From positions 3,720,501-3,784,500 of the forward strand of contig CP124529.1 in assembly GCA_029953615.1 (NCBI GenBank): a stretch of DNA of 64,000 bases, in the 5' to 3' direction. The translations under genes and the position numbers were made by a program. Each line of letters opens with the position of its first letter. The first letter of the stretch is position 1. A model generated the notes under the pieces. The model saw nothing but the letters and a program-made list of their open reading frames with translations, was not told the DNA's origin and ran no database searches. Source of the stretch: Pseudomonas putida (GTDB taxonomy: Bacteria; Pseudomonadota; Gammaproteobacteria; Pseudomonadales; Pseudomonadaceae). Shown one piece after another: positions 7,294 through 14,811 of this stretch.

Positions 7294-8256
7294 GTGAAGG
7301 CATTGCAAGGCGTTGACGGACATGTGGCCTGGGTCGAGGCCGAACGCCCGGCCTGCGACGCTGGCCAGGTACGTATCCGCGTGGCCGCAGCGGGGTTGAA
7401 CCGCGCCGATCTGCTGCAGATGAAAGGTTTGTACCCGCCACCACCCGGTGCCAGCCCGTACATGGGCCTGGAGTGCGCCGGAGTGATCGAGGAAGTGGGT
7501 GCCGGTGCCGACTGGCGGGTGGGGGACAGGGTGTGCGCACTGCTGGCCAGCGGTGCCATGGCCGAGGAAGTGGTGGTCGATGCCCGCCACGTGCTGCCCG
7601 TGCCTGAGGGGCTGAGCCTGCACGAAGCGGCGGCGTTGCCGGAGGTGTATGCCACTGCCTGGCTGAACATCTTCCAGCTGGGTAGCGTGAAAGCTGGCGA
7701 GAAGGTGCTGGTGCACGCTGGCGCCAGCGGCGTTGGCTCGGCCGCCATCCAGCTGTGCAAGGCGTTCGGCAGCCCGGTGTGGGTCAGTGTCGGTTCGCAG
7801 GACCGCCTGGCCTACTGCGAGGCGCTGGGTGCCGCCGGTGGCGTGGTACGTAACGAGAACCTCGAGGCGCTGGAGGGTGTCGGCCCGTTCGACGTGATTC
7901 TCGACCCGGTGGGCGCCAGCTACGGCGAGCTCAACCTCAAGCTGCTGGCCCGTGACGGGCGCTGGGTGATCATCGGCCTGATGGGCGGGCGCAAGTTCGA
8001 GCTGGACCTGGCACAGGTACTGGGCAAGCGTCTGGAGATTACCGGTTCCACGCTGCGCAACCGCGATGACGGTTTCAAGGCCGAGTTGCTGAGCGAGTTG
8101 CAGCAGCAGGTGTGGCCGCTGTTTGCCGAAGGGCGCCTGTCGCCGCAGCTGGTGGATACCTACCCGGTGGAGTTTGCCCAGGCGGCATATGCCGAGCTTG
8201 AGACCAACCAGGTGTCCGGCAAGCTGGTGATGGTGATCGACCCGAGCCTGGTGTAA
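7294..8256 (+). CDS. NAD(P)H quinone oxidoreductase, MDR superfamily (PIG3-like)
   Basis: Medium-chain dehydrogenase/reductase of 320 residues without zinc ligands. It belongs to the NADPH:quinone oxidoreductase (QOR/PIG3) branch, which reduces quinones in the cytoplasm. Seen features are RVAAAGLNRADLLQMKGLYP near the N-terminus, the cofactor-binding VLVHAGASGVGSAAIQLCKA (AxxGxG) and the PIG3-like ITGSTLRNRDD near the C-terminus. Translation starts at GTG 7294 behind TGGAGGCACT. It is divergent from prc with a 144-base gap and convergent with the HAD gene across a REP pair. The physiological quinone is unknown. Confidence 0.88.
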   Translation: MKALQGVDGHVAWVEAERPACDAGQVRIRVAAAGLNRADLLQMKGLYPPPPGASPYMGLECAGVIEEVGAGADWRVGDRVCALLASGAMAEEVVVDARHVLPVPEGLSLHEAAALPEVYATAWLNIFQLGSVKAGEKVLVHAGASGVGSAAIQLCKAFGSPVWVSVGSQDRLAYCEALGAAGGVVRNENLEALEGVGPFDVILDPVGASYGELNLKLLARDGRWVIIGLMGGRKFELDLAQVLGKRLEITGSTLRNRDDGFKAELLSELQQQVWPLFAEGRLSPQLVDTYPVEFAQAAYAELETNQVSGKLVMVIDPSLV

Positions 8257-8260
8257 GCAG

Positions 8261-8363
8261 GCCTGGCCCTTTTTCGCGGGCACGCCCGCTCCCACAGGGA
8301 CCGCACAACATTCAAGTTTGTGGTGACTCCTGTGGGAGCGGGCGTGCCCGCGAAGAGGCCCAC
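8261..8363. repeat. REP pair, type A
   Basis: Inverted pair of type A REP units (CGCGGGCACGCCCGCTCCCA and its complement). It separates the convergent quinone oxidoreductase and HAD genes and probably serves as the shared transcript end. Confidence 0.9.
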
Positions 8364-8371
8364 ACAAATCT

Positions 8372-9025
8372 TCAGCTCCAGCTCAGAATCGGCCAGCCAT
8401 TGATCTCGGCATGCTCGCGCAACACCGCATCCGGGTTCACCACGTGCGGATGATCCACCTTCAGCAACAACGGCAGGTCATTGCGCGAGTCGGAATAGAA
8501 ACTAGCCCCCTCCAGATTCTCCTGCTCCTGGTCCAGCCATTCCAGCAACCGCGTGATCTTGCCTTCGCGATACGTCAGCACCCCATGGGTCTTGCCGGTA
8601 TACACCCCGTTCACCGCCTCCAGTTCGATCGCCAGGTACTCGTCCACTCCCAGCCGCGCCGCTATCGGCCCGACCAGGTGCGTACCCGACGCCGAAATGA
8701 TCAGGATGCGATCGCCACGCTTGCGGTGCTCGGCAATGCAGCGGCACGCGTCGCCGTAGATGATCGGCTCGATCACATCTTCGACCCACGGCTGCACCAG
8801 GTGCTCGACCTCTTCCAGGGTACGCCCGGCAATCGGCTCCAGGCTGAAGGCCATGTAGTCCTCCATCTGCAGGTGGCCTCTGCCGTAGGCTTCCATCAAT
8901 TCATGGTCGCGGCGCAGGAATTCCTTGCCGTCGACCCAGCCCAGGCGGGCCATCTGCTCGCTCCACAGCGACGCGCAGTCGCCGTGTATCAGGGTTTCGT
9001 CCAGATCGAAAATTGCCAGTGCCAT
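8372..9025 (-). CDS. HAD-superfamily IB phosphatase (SerB-like)
   Basis: Phosphomonoesterase-like protein of 217 residues in the HAD-IB group. The nucleophile motif is FDLDETLIHGD at residues 5-15, motif II is LIISASGTH near residue 110, and motif III/IV is FYSDSRNDLPLL near residue 182. It resembles SerB-type phosphatases but lacks the regulatory ACT domain. It is the last gene of the leftward ABC/phosphodiesterase operon, 14 bases after the ATPase gene and with AAGGAGAAT as its ribosome site. The context suggests that it takes phosphate off the imported or pre-cleaved compound. The substrate is not known. Confidence 0.85.
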   Translation of the reverse strand: MALAIFDLDETLIHGDCASLWSEQMARLGWVDGKEFLRRDHELMEAYGRGHLQMEDYMAFSLEPIAGRTLEEVEHLVQPWVEDVIEPIIYGDACRCIAEHRKRGDRILIISASGTHLVGPIAARLGVDEYLAIELEAVNGVYTGKTHGVLTYREGKITRLLEWLDQEQENLEGASFYSDSRNDLPLLLKVDHPHVVNPDAVLREHAEINGWPILSWS

Positions 9026-9039
9026 GCTGTTGATTCTCC

Positions 9040-10029
9040 TTAGGCCACTTCCCGTAGCGCCGTGGGGTCGATCGACACGCTTACCCGTTGCCCGTCCGCA
9101 TGCAGGTCGGCCGGTGAGCGGTTGAGCACGTCGACCACCAGTTCCACGTCGCGCACCTGCACCCGGTAGCGGATCACGTTGCCCAGCAGGCTGTGGCTGC
9201 GCACCTCGGCGTCCAGTTCGCCGTTGATACCCAGGGTGATCGACTCGGGGCGGATCGCCAGGCGGCTGGTGACCGGGCGCTGCAGCAGGCGGCTGGCGCT
9301 GTCGGCGTCGAGCAGGTTGTAGTTGCCGATGAAGCCGGCGGCAAACAGGTCCACCGGCGCGGTGTAGAGGGTTTCGGCATCGCCGCTCTGGACAATGCGC
9401 CCCTGGTTCATCAGGAAGATGCGGTCGGACAGGGTCAGCGCCTCTTCCTGGTCGTGGGTGACGAAGATGGTGGTCAGCCCCAGCTCGCGCTGGATGGCGC
9501 GGATCTGCTCGCGCAGGTGCTTGCGGATACGTGCATCCAGCGCCGACAGCGGCTCGTCGAGCAGCAGCAGGCGCGGGCGGGTAACCAGCGAGCGGGCCAG
9601 GGCCACGCGCTGGCACTGGCCGCCAGACAACTGGTGCGGGTAGCGCCCGGCGAAGTTGCCCAGCTCCACCAGCTCCAGCGCTTCGCGCACCCGGGCCTGG
9701 CTTTCGTCGGTCTTGACCTTCTGCATGCGCAGGCCGAAGGCGACGTTCTGCTCCACGGTCATGTTGGGGAACAGGGCGTAGCTCTGGAACACCATGCCGA
9801 TGCCACGCTTTTGCGGGCTCAGCGGCACGATGTCATGGCCATCGAGCAGGATCTGCCCGCTGTCCACCGGGGTCAGCCCGGCGATGCAGCGCAGCAGCGT
9901 GGACTTGCCGCAACCGGACGGGCCAAGCAGGGTAACGAACTCGCCACGCTCGATACGGCAGTCGATGTTCTCGAACACCGGGCTGCCGGCGTAGCTTTTG
10001 TGCAGTTTCTGTACGCTGACGAAGCTCAT
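9040..10029 (-). CDS. ABC transporter ATP-binding protein (PotA/FbpC-type importer)
   Basis: ATPase subunit of an inner-membrane importer, 329 residues. Walker A is GPSGCGKST (residues 36-44), the Q-loop is MVFQSYALFPNMT, the signature is LSGGQCQR, Walker B is LLLLDEPLSALD, and the H-loop is FVTHDQEEAL. The C-terminal 90 residues form the TOBE/MOI-like regulatory domain (LAIRPESITLG). The family includes importers of polyamines, iron, 2-aminoethylphosphonate and related solutes. It lies one base from the first permease gene, within the six-gene leftward operon. Confidence 0.92.
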   Translation of the reverse strand: MSFVSVQKLHKSYAGSPVFENIDCRIERGEFVTLLGPSGCGKSTLLRCIAGLTPVDSGQILLDGHDIVPLSPQKRGIGMVFQSYALFPNMTVEQNVAFGLRMQKVKTDESQARVREALELVELGNFAGRYPHQLSGGQCQRVALARSLVTRPRLLLLDEPLSALDARIRKHLREQIRAIQRELGLTTIFVTHDQEEALTLSDRIFLMNQGRIVQSGDAETLYTAPVDLFAAGFIGNYNLLDADSASRLLQRPVTSRLAIRPESITLGINGELDAEVRSHSLLGNVIRYRVQVRDVELVVDVLNRSPADLHADGQRVSVSIDPTALREVA

Positions 10030-10030
10030 G

Positions 10031-10825
10031 TCAGGTCTTGTCCTTGTTCAGGCGGTTGGCGACCCAGGTCAGTACCAGCACGAAGGCGAAGTACGAGATT
10101 ACCAGTGCGCTGTTGAAGTGGCCGCTGCTGTTGCGCATGTTGTTCAGGTACACCTGCAGGGTCTCGTAGCGGGTGCCGACCAGCAGGTTGGCGAACACGA
10201 ACTCGCCGAACAGGAACGAGAACGACAGCAGCAGTGCCACCATCAGGCCCTTGCGCAGGTTCGGCAGCACCACCAGCAGCGCCGCCTGCCAGGTGTTGGC
10301 GCCGAGCAGCTGGGCGGCGTCCATCAGGTCGCGCAGGTTGATCGCCTGCAGGTTGTTGGTGATGGCCCGGTACATGAACGGCAGGGCGATGGTGAAGTAG
10401 CAGCCGATCAGGATCCATGGTGTGCCGACCATGGCCATGGGCCCGCTGCCGTACAGCTGCAGCAGCCCCACCGACGACACCACCGGCGGCACCGCGAACG
10501 GCAGCAGGATGAGAATGTTCATCAGTGCATCGAGCCTGGGGAAGTGGTAGTGCACCACGAACAGCAGCGGCAGGATCAGCACCACCGACAGGATCAGGGA
10601 GCCCACGCACACCAGCAGCGACTGGCCGAAGGCCGCCAGGAACCGCGGCTCGCTCCACAGTGCGATGTACCATTTGAAGGTCAGGCCGCTGGGCAGCAGG
10701 CTGGCCGACCAGCTGGTGGCTAGCGAGTAGAGCAGGGTGCCGGCCAGCGGCAGCAGCAGTATGAGGAACAGCAGGTAGACCACGGCGCGGTGGTACCAGC
10801 CTCCGGAACGGGCGTCAGCGTGCAT
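10031..10825 (-). CDS. ABC transporter permease, second subunit
   Basis: Inner-membrane permease of 264 residues with six predicted transmembrane helices. The cytoplasmic EAA-like loop is visible as LMDAAQLLGANTWQAALLVV, which docks on the ATPase. The family is the PotC/PhnV type. Its ATG overlaps the end of the other permease gene by 11 bases, so the two are translationally coupled. The pair forms the channel of the importer. Confidence 0.92.
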   Translation of the reverse strand: MHADARSGGWYHRAVVYLLFLILLLPLAGTLLYSLATSWSASLLPSGLTFKWYIALWSEPRFLAAFGQSLLVCVGSLILSVVLILPLLFVVHYHFPRLDALMNILILLPFAVPPVVSSVGLLQLYGSGPMAMVGTPWILIGCYFTIALPFMYRAITNNLQAINLRDLMDAAQLLGANTWQAALLVVLPNLRKGLMVALLLSFSFLFGEFVFANLLVGTRYETLQVYLNNMRNSSGHFNSALVISYFAFVLVLTWVANRLNKDKT

Positions 10826-11666
10826 GGTAGCTCCGTTTCAGCAGCCATTGATGCACCACCGTGACCAGCGTCATCAGCCCCACCAGGACCATTGCCAGGG
10901 CGCTGGCCAGGTTGGGGTCGAGGCTGATGTCACCGGCCACCAGGCCGGCGATGCGGATCGGCAGTACGTTGAAGTTGCCGGTGGTCAGCGCGTAGACAGT
11001 GGCATAGGCACCGAGGGCGTTGGCCAGCAGGATGACGAAGGTGCCCAGCAGTGCCGGGGCCAGCACCGGCAAGCCGATGTGCCGCCAGAATTGCCAGTGG
11101 CTGGCGCCCAGCAGCGCGGCCGACTCGCGCCAGTCTTCGCGCAGGGCGTCGAATGCGGGGTACAGCAGCAACACGCCAAGCGGGATCTGGAAGTAGGTGT
11201 ACACCAGGATCAGCCCGCTCTTGGAATAGATGCTGAAGTCCTCCAGCAGGCCGACCTGCTTCAGCAACAGGGTCAGCGCGCCGTTGAAGCCGAGCAGGAT
11301 AATGAAGGCGAAGGCCAGCGGCACCCCGGCGAAGTTGCTGGTCATATTGGCGAAGGCGCTGACGAAGTCGCGCAGCTTCGAGTCCACCTGGCGCAGCGAG
11401 TAGGCGCCGAGGGTGGCGATGACGATGCCGAACAGGCTCGACCAGAAGCTGATCTCCAGGCTGCGTTGCAGGGCCTGCAGGTAGAACTTCGAGGCGAATA
11501 CCTTGCTGAAGTTGTCCACGCCCCAGCCCGCTTCCGATTGCAGGCTGTTGATCGCCACCCAGGCCAGCGGGGCGATCTGGAAGATGACGAAGCACACGGC
11601 GAACGGTAACAGGCAGAGCAGGGCCAGGTAGCGGCCACGGGCGCTGCTGCTCTTGGGGGCGGTCAC
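10815..11666 (-). CDS. ABC transporter permease, first subunit
   Basis: Inner-membrane permease of 283 residues of the PotB/PhnU type, with six predicted transmembrane helices. The first is YLALLCLLPFAVCFVIFQIA. The EAA-like loop is WRESAALLGASHWQFWRHIG. It overlaps the upstream hydrolase gene by four bases (ATGA) and the downstream permease by 11 bases, so three genes are tightly coupled. It forms a heterodimer with the other permease. Substrate specificity cannot be read from the sequence. Confidence 0.92.
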   Translation of the reverse strand: MTAPKSSSARGRYLALLCLLPFAVCFVIFQIAPLAWVAINSLQSEAGWGVDNFSKVFASKFYLQALQRSLEISFWSSLFGIVIATLGAYSLRQVDSKLRDFVSAFANMTSNFAGVPLAFAFIILLGFNGALTLLLKQVGLLEDFSIYSKSGLILVYTYFQIPLGVLLLYPAFDALREDWRESAALLGASHWQFWRHIGLPVLAPALLGTFVILLANALGAYATVYALTTGNFNVLPIRIAGLVAGDISLDPNLASALAMVLVGLMTLVTVVHQWLLKRSYHAR

Positions 11667-12469
11667 TTCAGCAGCTCCCGGCAGACGCTCTTGTCATGCG
11701 GCGCGCCGAGCAGCTCGCAGATAGTCCCGCACAGCTCGGTCTGCAGCGGTTTGGCCGCAGGGTCGAGGCTGAACGCATCACCGAAGACGAACAGCGGCAC
11801 TTCGCGCTCCTCGGTCAGCAGGCCATTGTGCGAGCGGTCGTTGTTCATGCCGTGGTCGGCGGTGACCAATACCTGGTAACCCTCTTCGAGCCAGCCCGGC
11901 AGGTAGTCGGCCAGCAGGATGTCGGCGCTGCGCGCGGCGTTGCGGTACTGGCTGCTGTCCAGGCCGTGGTGGTGGCCGACATCGTCGATACTCATCGGGT
12001 GCACCAGCAGGAAGTTGGGGGCGTGGCGGCGGCGCAGGTATTCGCCGTCGGCCAGCAGGTGCGAATCGGGGTAGCGGTCGTCCCAGTAGAACAGCCCATG
12101 CTGGATCGGCAGTTTCGGTGCGTGGGTATGGCGGTCGCGCTGCGGGTCGAAGGGCGAGCGGTTGTACAGCTCGCTCATCCAGTGATAGGCCGCCGCGGCA
12201 GTGCCAAGGTTGGCCTCGCGGGCGTAGTGGAACACGCTGCGCTGGTTGGACAGGCGGTTGACGTTGTTGTGCACGATACCGCTGTCGATCGGCGCTACAC
12301 CGGTGAGGATGCACTCGTACAGCGGCCGCGACAGCGACGGTAGTTCGCATTCCACGCGGTACAGCGCGGCGCGGTCGGCTTCGACGTAGGCGTGCAGGTG
12401 GCCCATGGCGTGGTGGGCGACCTGGTAGTTGAGGCCGTCGAGCAGGACCAGGATGACGTTGTGTTGCAT
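11663..12469 (-). CDS. Alkaline-phosphatase-superfamily hydrolase (phosphodiesterase-like)
   Basis: Protein of 268 residues in the alkaline phosphatase/nucleotide pyrophosphatase superfamily. Metal-ligand motifs are visible: VILVLLDGL (Asp), a nucleophile region LPSLSRPLYECILTG (probable Ser), HPMSIDDVGHHHGLDS (Asp and His) and VLVTADHGMNND (Asp-His). It has no signal peptide, so it acts in the cytoplasm on an imported compound. At 268 residues it is shorter than phosphonoacetate hydrolase. Being inside an ABC importer operon with a HAD phosphatase, it is likely to cleave a phosphodiester or phosphonate-like compound. The exact reaction is unknown. Confidence 0.82.
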   Translation of the reverse strand: MQHNVILVLLDGLNYQVAHHAMGHLHAYVEADRAALYRVECELPSLSRPLYECILTGVAPIDSGIVHNNVNRLSNQRSVFHYAREANLGTAAAAYHWMSELYNRSPFDPQRDRHTHAPKLPIQHGLFYWDDRYPDSHLLADGEYLRRRHAPNFLLVHPMSIDDVGHHHGLDSSQYRNAARSADILLADYLPGWLEEGYQVLVTADHGMNNDRSHNGLLTEEREVPLFVFGDAFSLDPAAKPLQTELCGTICELLGAPHDKSVCRELLK

Positions 12470-12492
12470 GGTGGCTCCAGTCATGAACTGCG

Positions 12493-12599
12493 TTGGCTTC
12501 TTCGCGGGCTCGCCCGCTCCCACAGGGTCGTGCGCCAGCCTCGAGGTGCGCGCGGTACCTGTGGGAGCGGGCGAGCCCGCGAAGAGGCCCGTCCAGGCG
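12493..12599. repeat. REP pair, type A, inside the ABC operon
   Basis: Inverted pair of type A units (CGCGGGCTCGCCCGCTCCCA and its complement). It lies between the binding-protein gene and the downstream hydrolase/permease genes of the same leftward operon. Confidence 0.9.
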
Positions 12600-12616
12600 C
12601 TAGCTAAGCTAGCCCC

Positions 12617-13681
12617 TTACTCCATCTCGATGATCACCTGCTCCTGCCACATCTGCGGCAGCTTCTTCGAAGTCGTTTCCCAGGCTTCGGCATTCTTGAT
12701 CGGCTGCGCAGCCTTGTACTGTTCGTTGGGCAGCAGCTTGGCCTGCACGTCGTCCGGCAGCTTCAGGTGCTCGGCACGGATCGGCCGCGCATGCCCTTTG
12801 GCCAGGTTGATCTGCCCGGCATCGCTGAAGATGTATTCACGCGTCAGCTTGGCCGCGTTCGGGTGCTTGGCGTACTTGTTGATGACGGTGGTATAGCCGG
12901 AGATCACCGACCCGTCCGACGGGATCAGCACTTCGAAACGCTTGGGGTCGATCTGCTCACGGTAGCTCAGGCCGTTGAAGTCCCATACCACGCCGACTTC
13001 CACCTCACCCTTCTCCAGGGTCTGGATGGTCGGGTTGGCCAGCGACAGGCGCTTCTGCTGGGCCAGCTTGGTGAACAGTTGCAGGCCCGGTGCCAGGTTG
13101 GTCTCGTCGCCCTTGTAGGCGATCGCTGCAGCCAGCACGCCGTTGGCGGCCTGGGCCGCGGTGCCGACGTCACCGATGGCGACCTTGTACTTGCCTTTCT
13201 CCAGGTCGTGCCAGGTTGTTGGCCGCTCGTCTTCCTTGACAAGGTCCTTGTTGATGATGAAGGCGATGGTGCCGGTATAGGCCAGCGCCCAGTGGCCGTC
13301 CTTGTCCTTGGCCCACTCCGGTACCTGGTCCCAGGTGCTCGGCTTGTAAGGCTGGCTCACACCCTTGCTCACGGCGATCGGGCCAAAGGCAGCGCCCACG
13401 TCGCCGATGTCGGCACTGGCGTTGTCCTTCTCGGCTTCGAACTTGGCGATTTCCTGGGCCGAACTCATGTCGGTGTCGCTGTGCTTGAGGCCGTACTTGC
13501 TGGCCAGGTCTTCCCAGGTGCCTTTCCAGTTGGCCCAGGCATCAGGCATGCCGACGCTGTTGATGTTACCTTCCTTGCGGGCGGCGTCTTCCAGGGCCTT
13601 GAGGTCGGGGCCGGCGGCCATGGCCGAGGTGCACAGGGCAATAGCCGAGCCGAGCAGTGACGCCATGAACAACTTTTTCAT
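12617..13681 (-). CDS. ABC transporter periplasmic substrate-binding protein
   Basis: Periplasmic binding protein of 354 residues with a signal peptide (MKKLFMASLLGSAIALCTSA, cleaved near AMAAGP). It belongs to the PotD/FbpA/PhnS-like class 2 binding proteins (WALAYTGTIAFIINKDLV, then VGVVWDFNGLSYR). It is the first gene of the leftward operon, divergent from the GntR gene. A REP pair separates it from the rest, which would allow higher expression of the binding protein than of the membrane parts. The ligand may be a phosphorus compound, judging from the hydrolases encoded downstream; this is inference. Confidence 0.9.
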   Translation of the reverse strand: MKKLFMASLLGSAIALCTSAMAAGPDLKALEDAARKEGNINSVGMPDAWANWKGTWEDLASKYGLKHSDTDMSSAQEIAKFEAEKDNASADIGDVGAAFGPIAVSKGVSQPYKPSTWDQVPEWAKDKDGHWALAYTGTIAFIINKDLVKEDERPTTWHDLEKGKYKVAIGDVGTAAQAANGVLAAAIAYKGDETNLAPGLQLFTKLAQQKRLSLANPTIQTLEKGEVEVGVVWDFNGLSYREQIDPKRFEVLIPSDGSVISGYTTVINKYAKHPNAAKLTREYIFSDAGQINLAKGHARPIRAEHLKLPDDVQAKLLPNEQYKAAQPIKNAEAWETTSKKLPQMWQEQVIIEME

Positions 13682-13997
13682 CCGAAGCTCCTTGGGTGGG
13701 TGCCTTTAGTGATGTTGTTATGAGTGAAGCCGTTGTCTGGTGACCGTTGGTCTAGGTCAGCAAACCTCGAGCCAAGGTAGGCTGCTTGCGTGACAGTTTG
13801 ATGTAGGCAAGGGCCGGCGAAGGCCCTGAAGCTACAGCGTAGACCACGGAACCGCCCCGGTTCTGCTGGCTTGGCGCGTTTCTGGCAGTATCTGGCCAAA
13901 GCCTGTGTCACAGGATGTTCATCAGCCCTGCCTAGGCTTGCTCTATTCTCCAAGTGCCCTGTCATGGGGCTGGACTATTCCAGATAGGTAACATTTG
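13682..13997. other. Divergent control region between the binding-protein and GntR genes
   Basis: This stretch of 316 bases must contain the promoters of both the leftward ABC operon and the rightward GntR gene. It has no convincing gene. It holds the candidate GntR operator at 13748-13759 and a weaker half-site TAGACCA near 13840. Confidence 0.6.
13748..13759. promoter_or_regulatory. Candidate GntR/HutC-type operator
   Basis: TGGTCTAGGTCA matches 10 of 12 bases of the TGGTCTAGACCA palindrome recognised by several HutC-subfamily GntR regulators (NagR/YvoA, DasR). It lies 67 bases upstream of the binding-protein start codon, where a repressor could block transcription. Confidence 0.45.
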
Positions 13998-14711
13998 ATG
14001 CAGTCGATGCCACCGCGTGCGGTAACAGCCATTTGCCATGCCCTGCAGGAGCAGATCGAGCACGGCCTGCTGGCGCCGGGCGGCAAGCTGCCAGCCGAGC
14101 GCAGGCTCAGTGAAGTGTTCGACACCACGCGCATTACCCTGCGCGAGGCGCTGGTGCAACTGGAAGCCCAGGGGCTGATCTACCGCGAAGAGCGTCGCGG
14201 CTGGTTCGTCGCACCTGAACGGCTGACCTACGACCTGATCGAACGCAGCCACTTCCATGCCATGGTCCGCGAGCAGGGGCGGGAGCCCGCTACCGAATTG
14301 TTGTCGGCGCGGCTGCAGCCGGCCTCGGCGGCTATCTGTGCGCGCTTGCAGCTGCCGGCGTTGTCCAGCGTGGTACGCATCTGCCGGTTGCGGCGGATCG
14401 ACGGGCGCGCAGTGCTTTATGCCGAGCACTACCTCAACCCCCGGTACTTCCCGGAGATTCTCGAACAGGACCTGGCCCAGTCGCTGACCGAGATTTATGG
14501 GCGGGTGTATGGCATCCAGTACGGGCAGGTGTGCTTCGAGATCTTGCCGACGGCGTTGCCGGTGGAGGCGGCCAGTGCCCTGAAGGTGTCGGCGGGAAGC
14601 CCTGGGTTGCATATCACCCGGGTCAACAGTGACCAGCATGGGCACCTGATCGACTGTGACCTGGAGTATTGGCGGCATGATGCCATCCGCATTCGTGCCC
14701 AGGCGGGTTGA
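13998..14711 (+). CDS. GntR-family regulator, HutC/UTRA subfamily (PhnF/PhnR-like)
   Basis: Transcription factor of 237 residues. The N-terminal winged HTH covers residues about 5-72 (LPAERRLSEVFDTTRITLRE), and the C-terminal UTRA effector domain covers about 90-232 (the AEHYLNPRYFPEIL and PTALPVEAASAL regions). The family includes PhnF, PhnR and NagR, which sense small phosphorylated or sugar ligands. It is divergent from the ABC/phosphodiesterase operon, with candidate operator sites between, so it most likely represses that operon until an inducer binds. ATG 13998 is preceded by ATAGGTAAC; ATG 14007 is possible. Confidence 0.88.
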   Translation: MQSMPPRAVTAICHALQEQIEHGLLAPGGKLPAERRLSEVFDTTRITLREALVQLEAQGLIYREERRGWFVAPERLTYDLIERSHFHAMVREQGREPATELLSARLQPASAAICARLQLPALSSVVRICRLRRIDGRAVLYAEHYLNPRYFPEILEQDLAQSLTEIYGRVYGIQYGQVCFEILPTALPVEAASALKVSAGSPGLHITRVNSDQHGHLIDCDLEYWRHDAIRIRAQAG

Positions 14712-14716
14712 GGTGC

Positions 14717-14811
14717 TGGCTTCTTCGCGGGCCCGCCCGCTCCCACAGGGACGCCACTGCATCTGACCTGTCGTCATCCTGTGGGAGCGGGCAAGCCCGC
14801 GAACAGGCCCT
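14717..14811. repeat. REP pair, type A
   Basis: Inverted pair of type A units between the convergent GntR and mscS genes. The right end touches the mscS stop codon. Confidence 0.9.

Noticed and set aside
11663..12469. Phosphonoacetate hydrolase or nucleotide pyrophosphatase as a firm call
   Set aside because: The superfamily metal motifs fit, but length and the nucleophile region do not single out one enzyme, so only a superfamily name is given.
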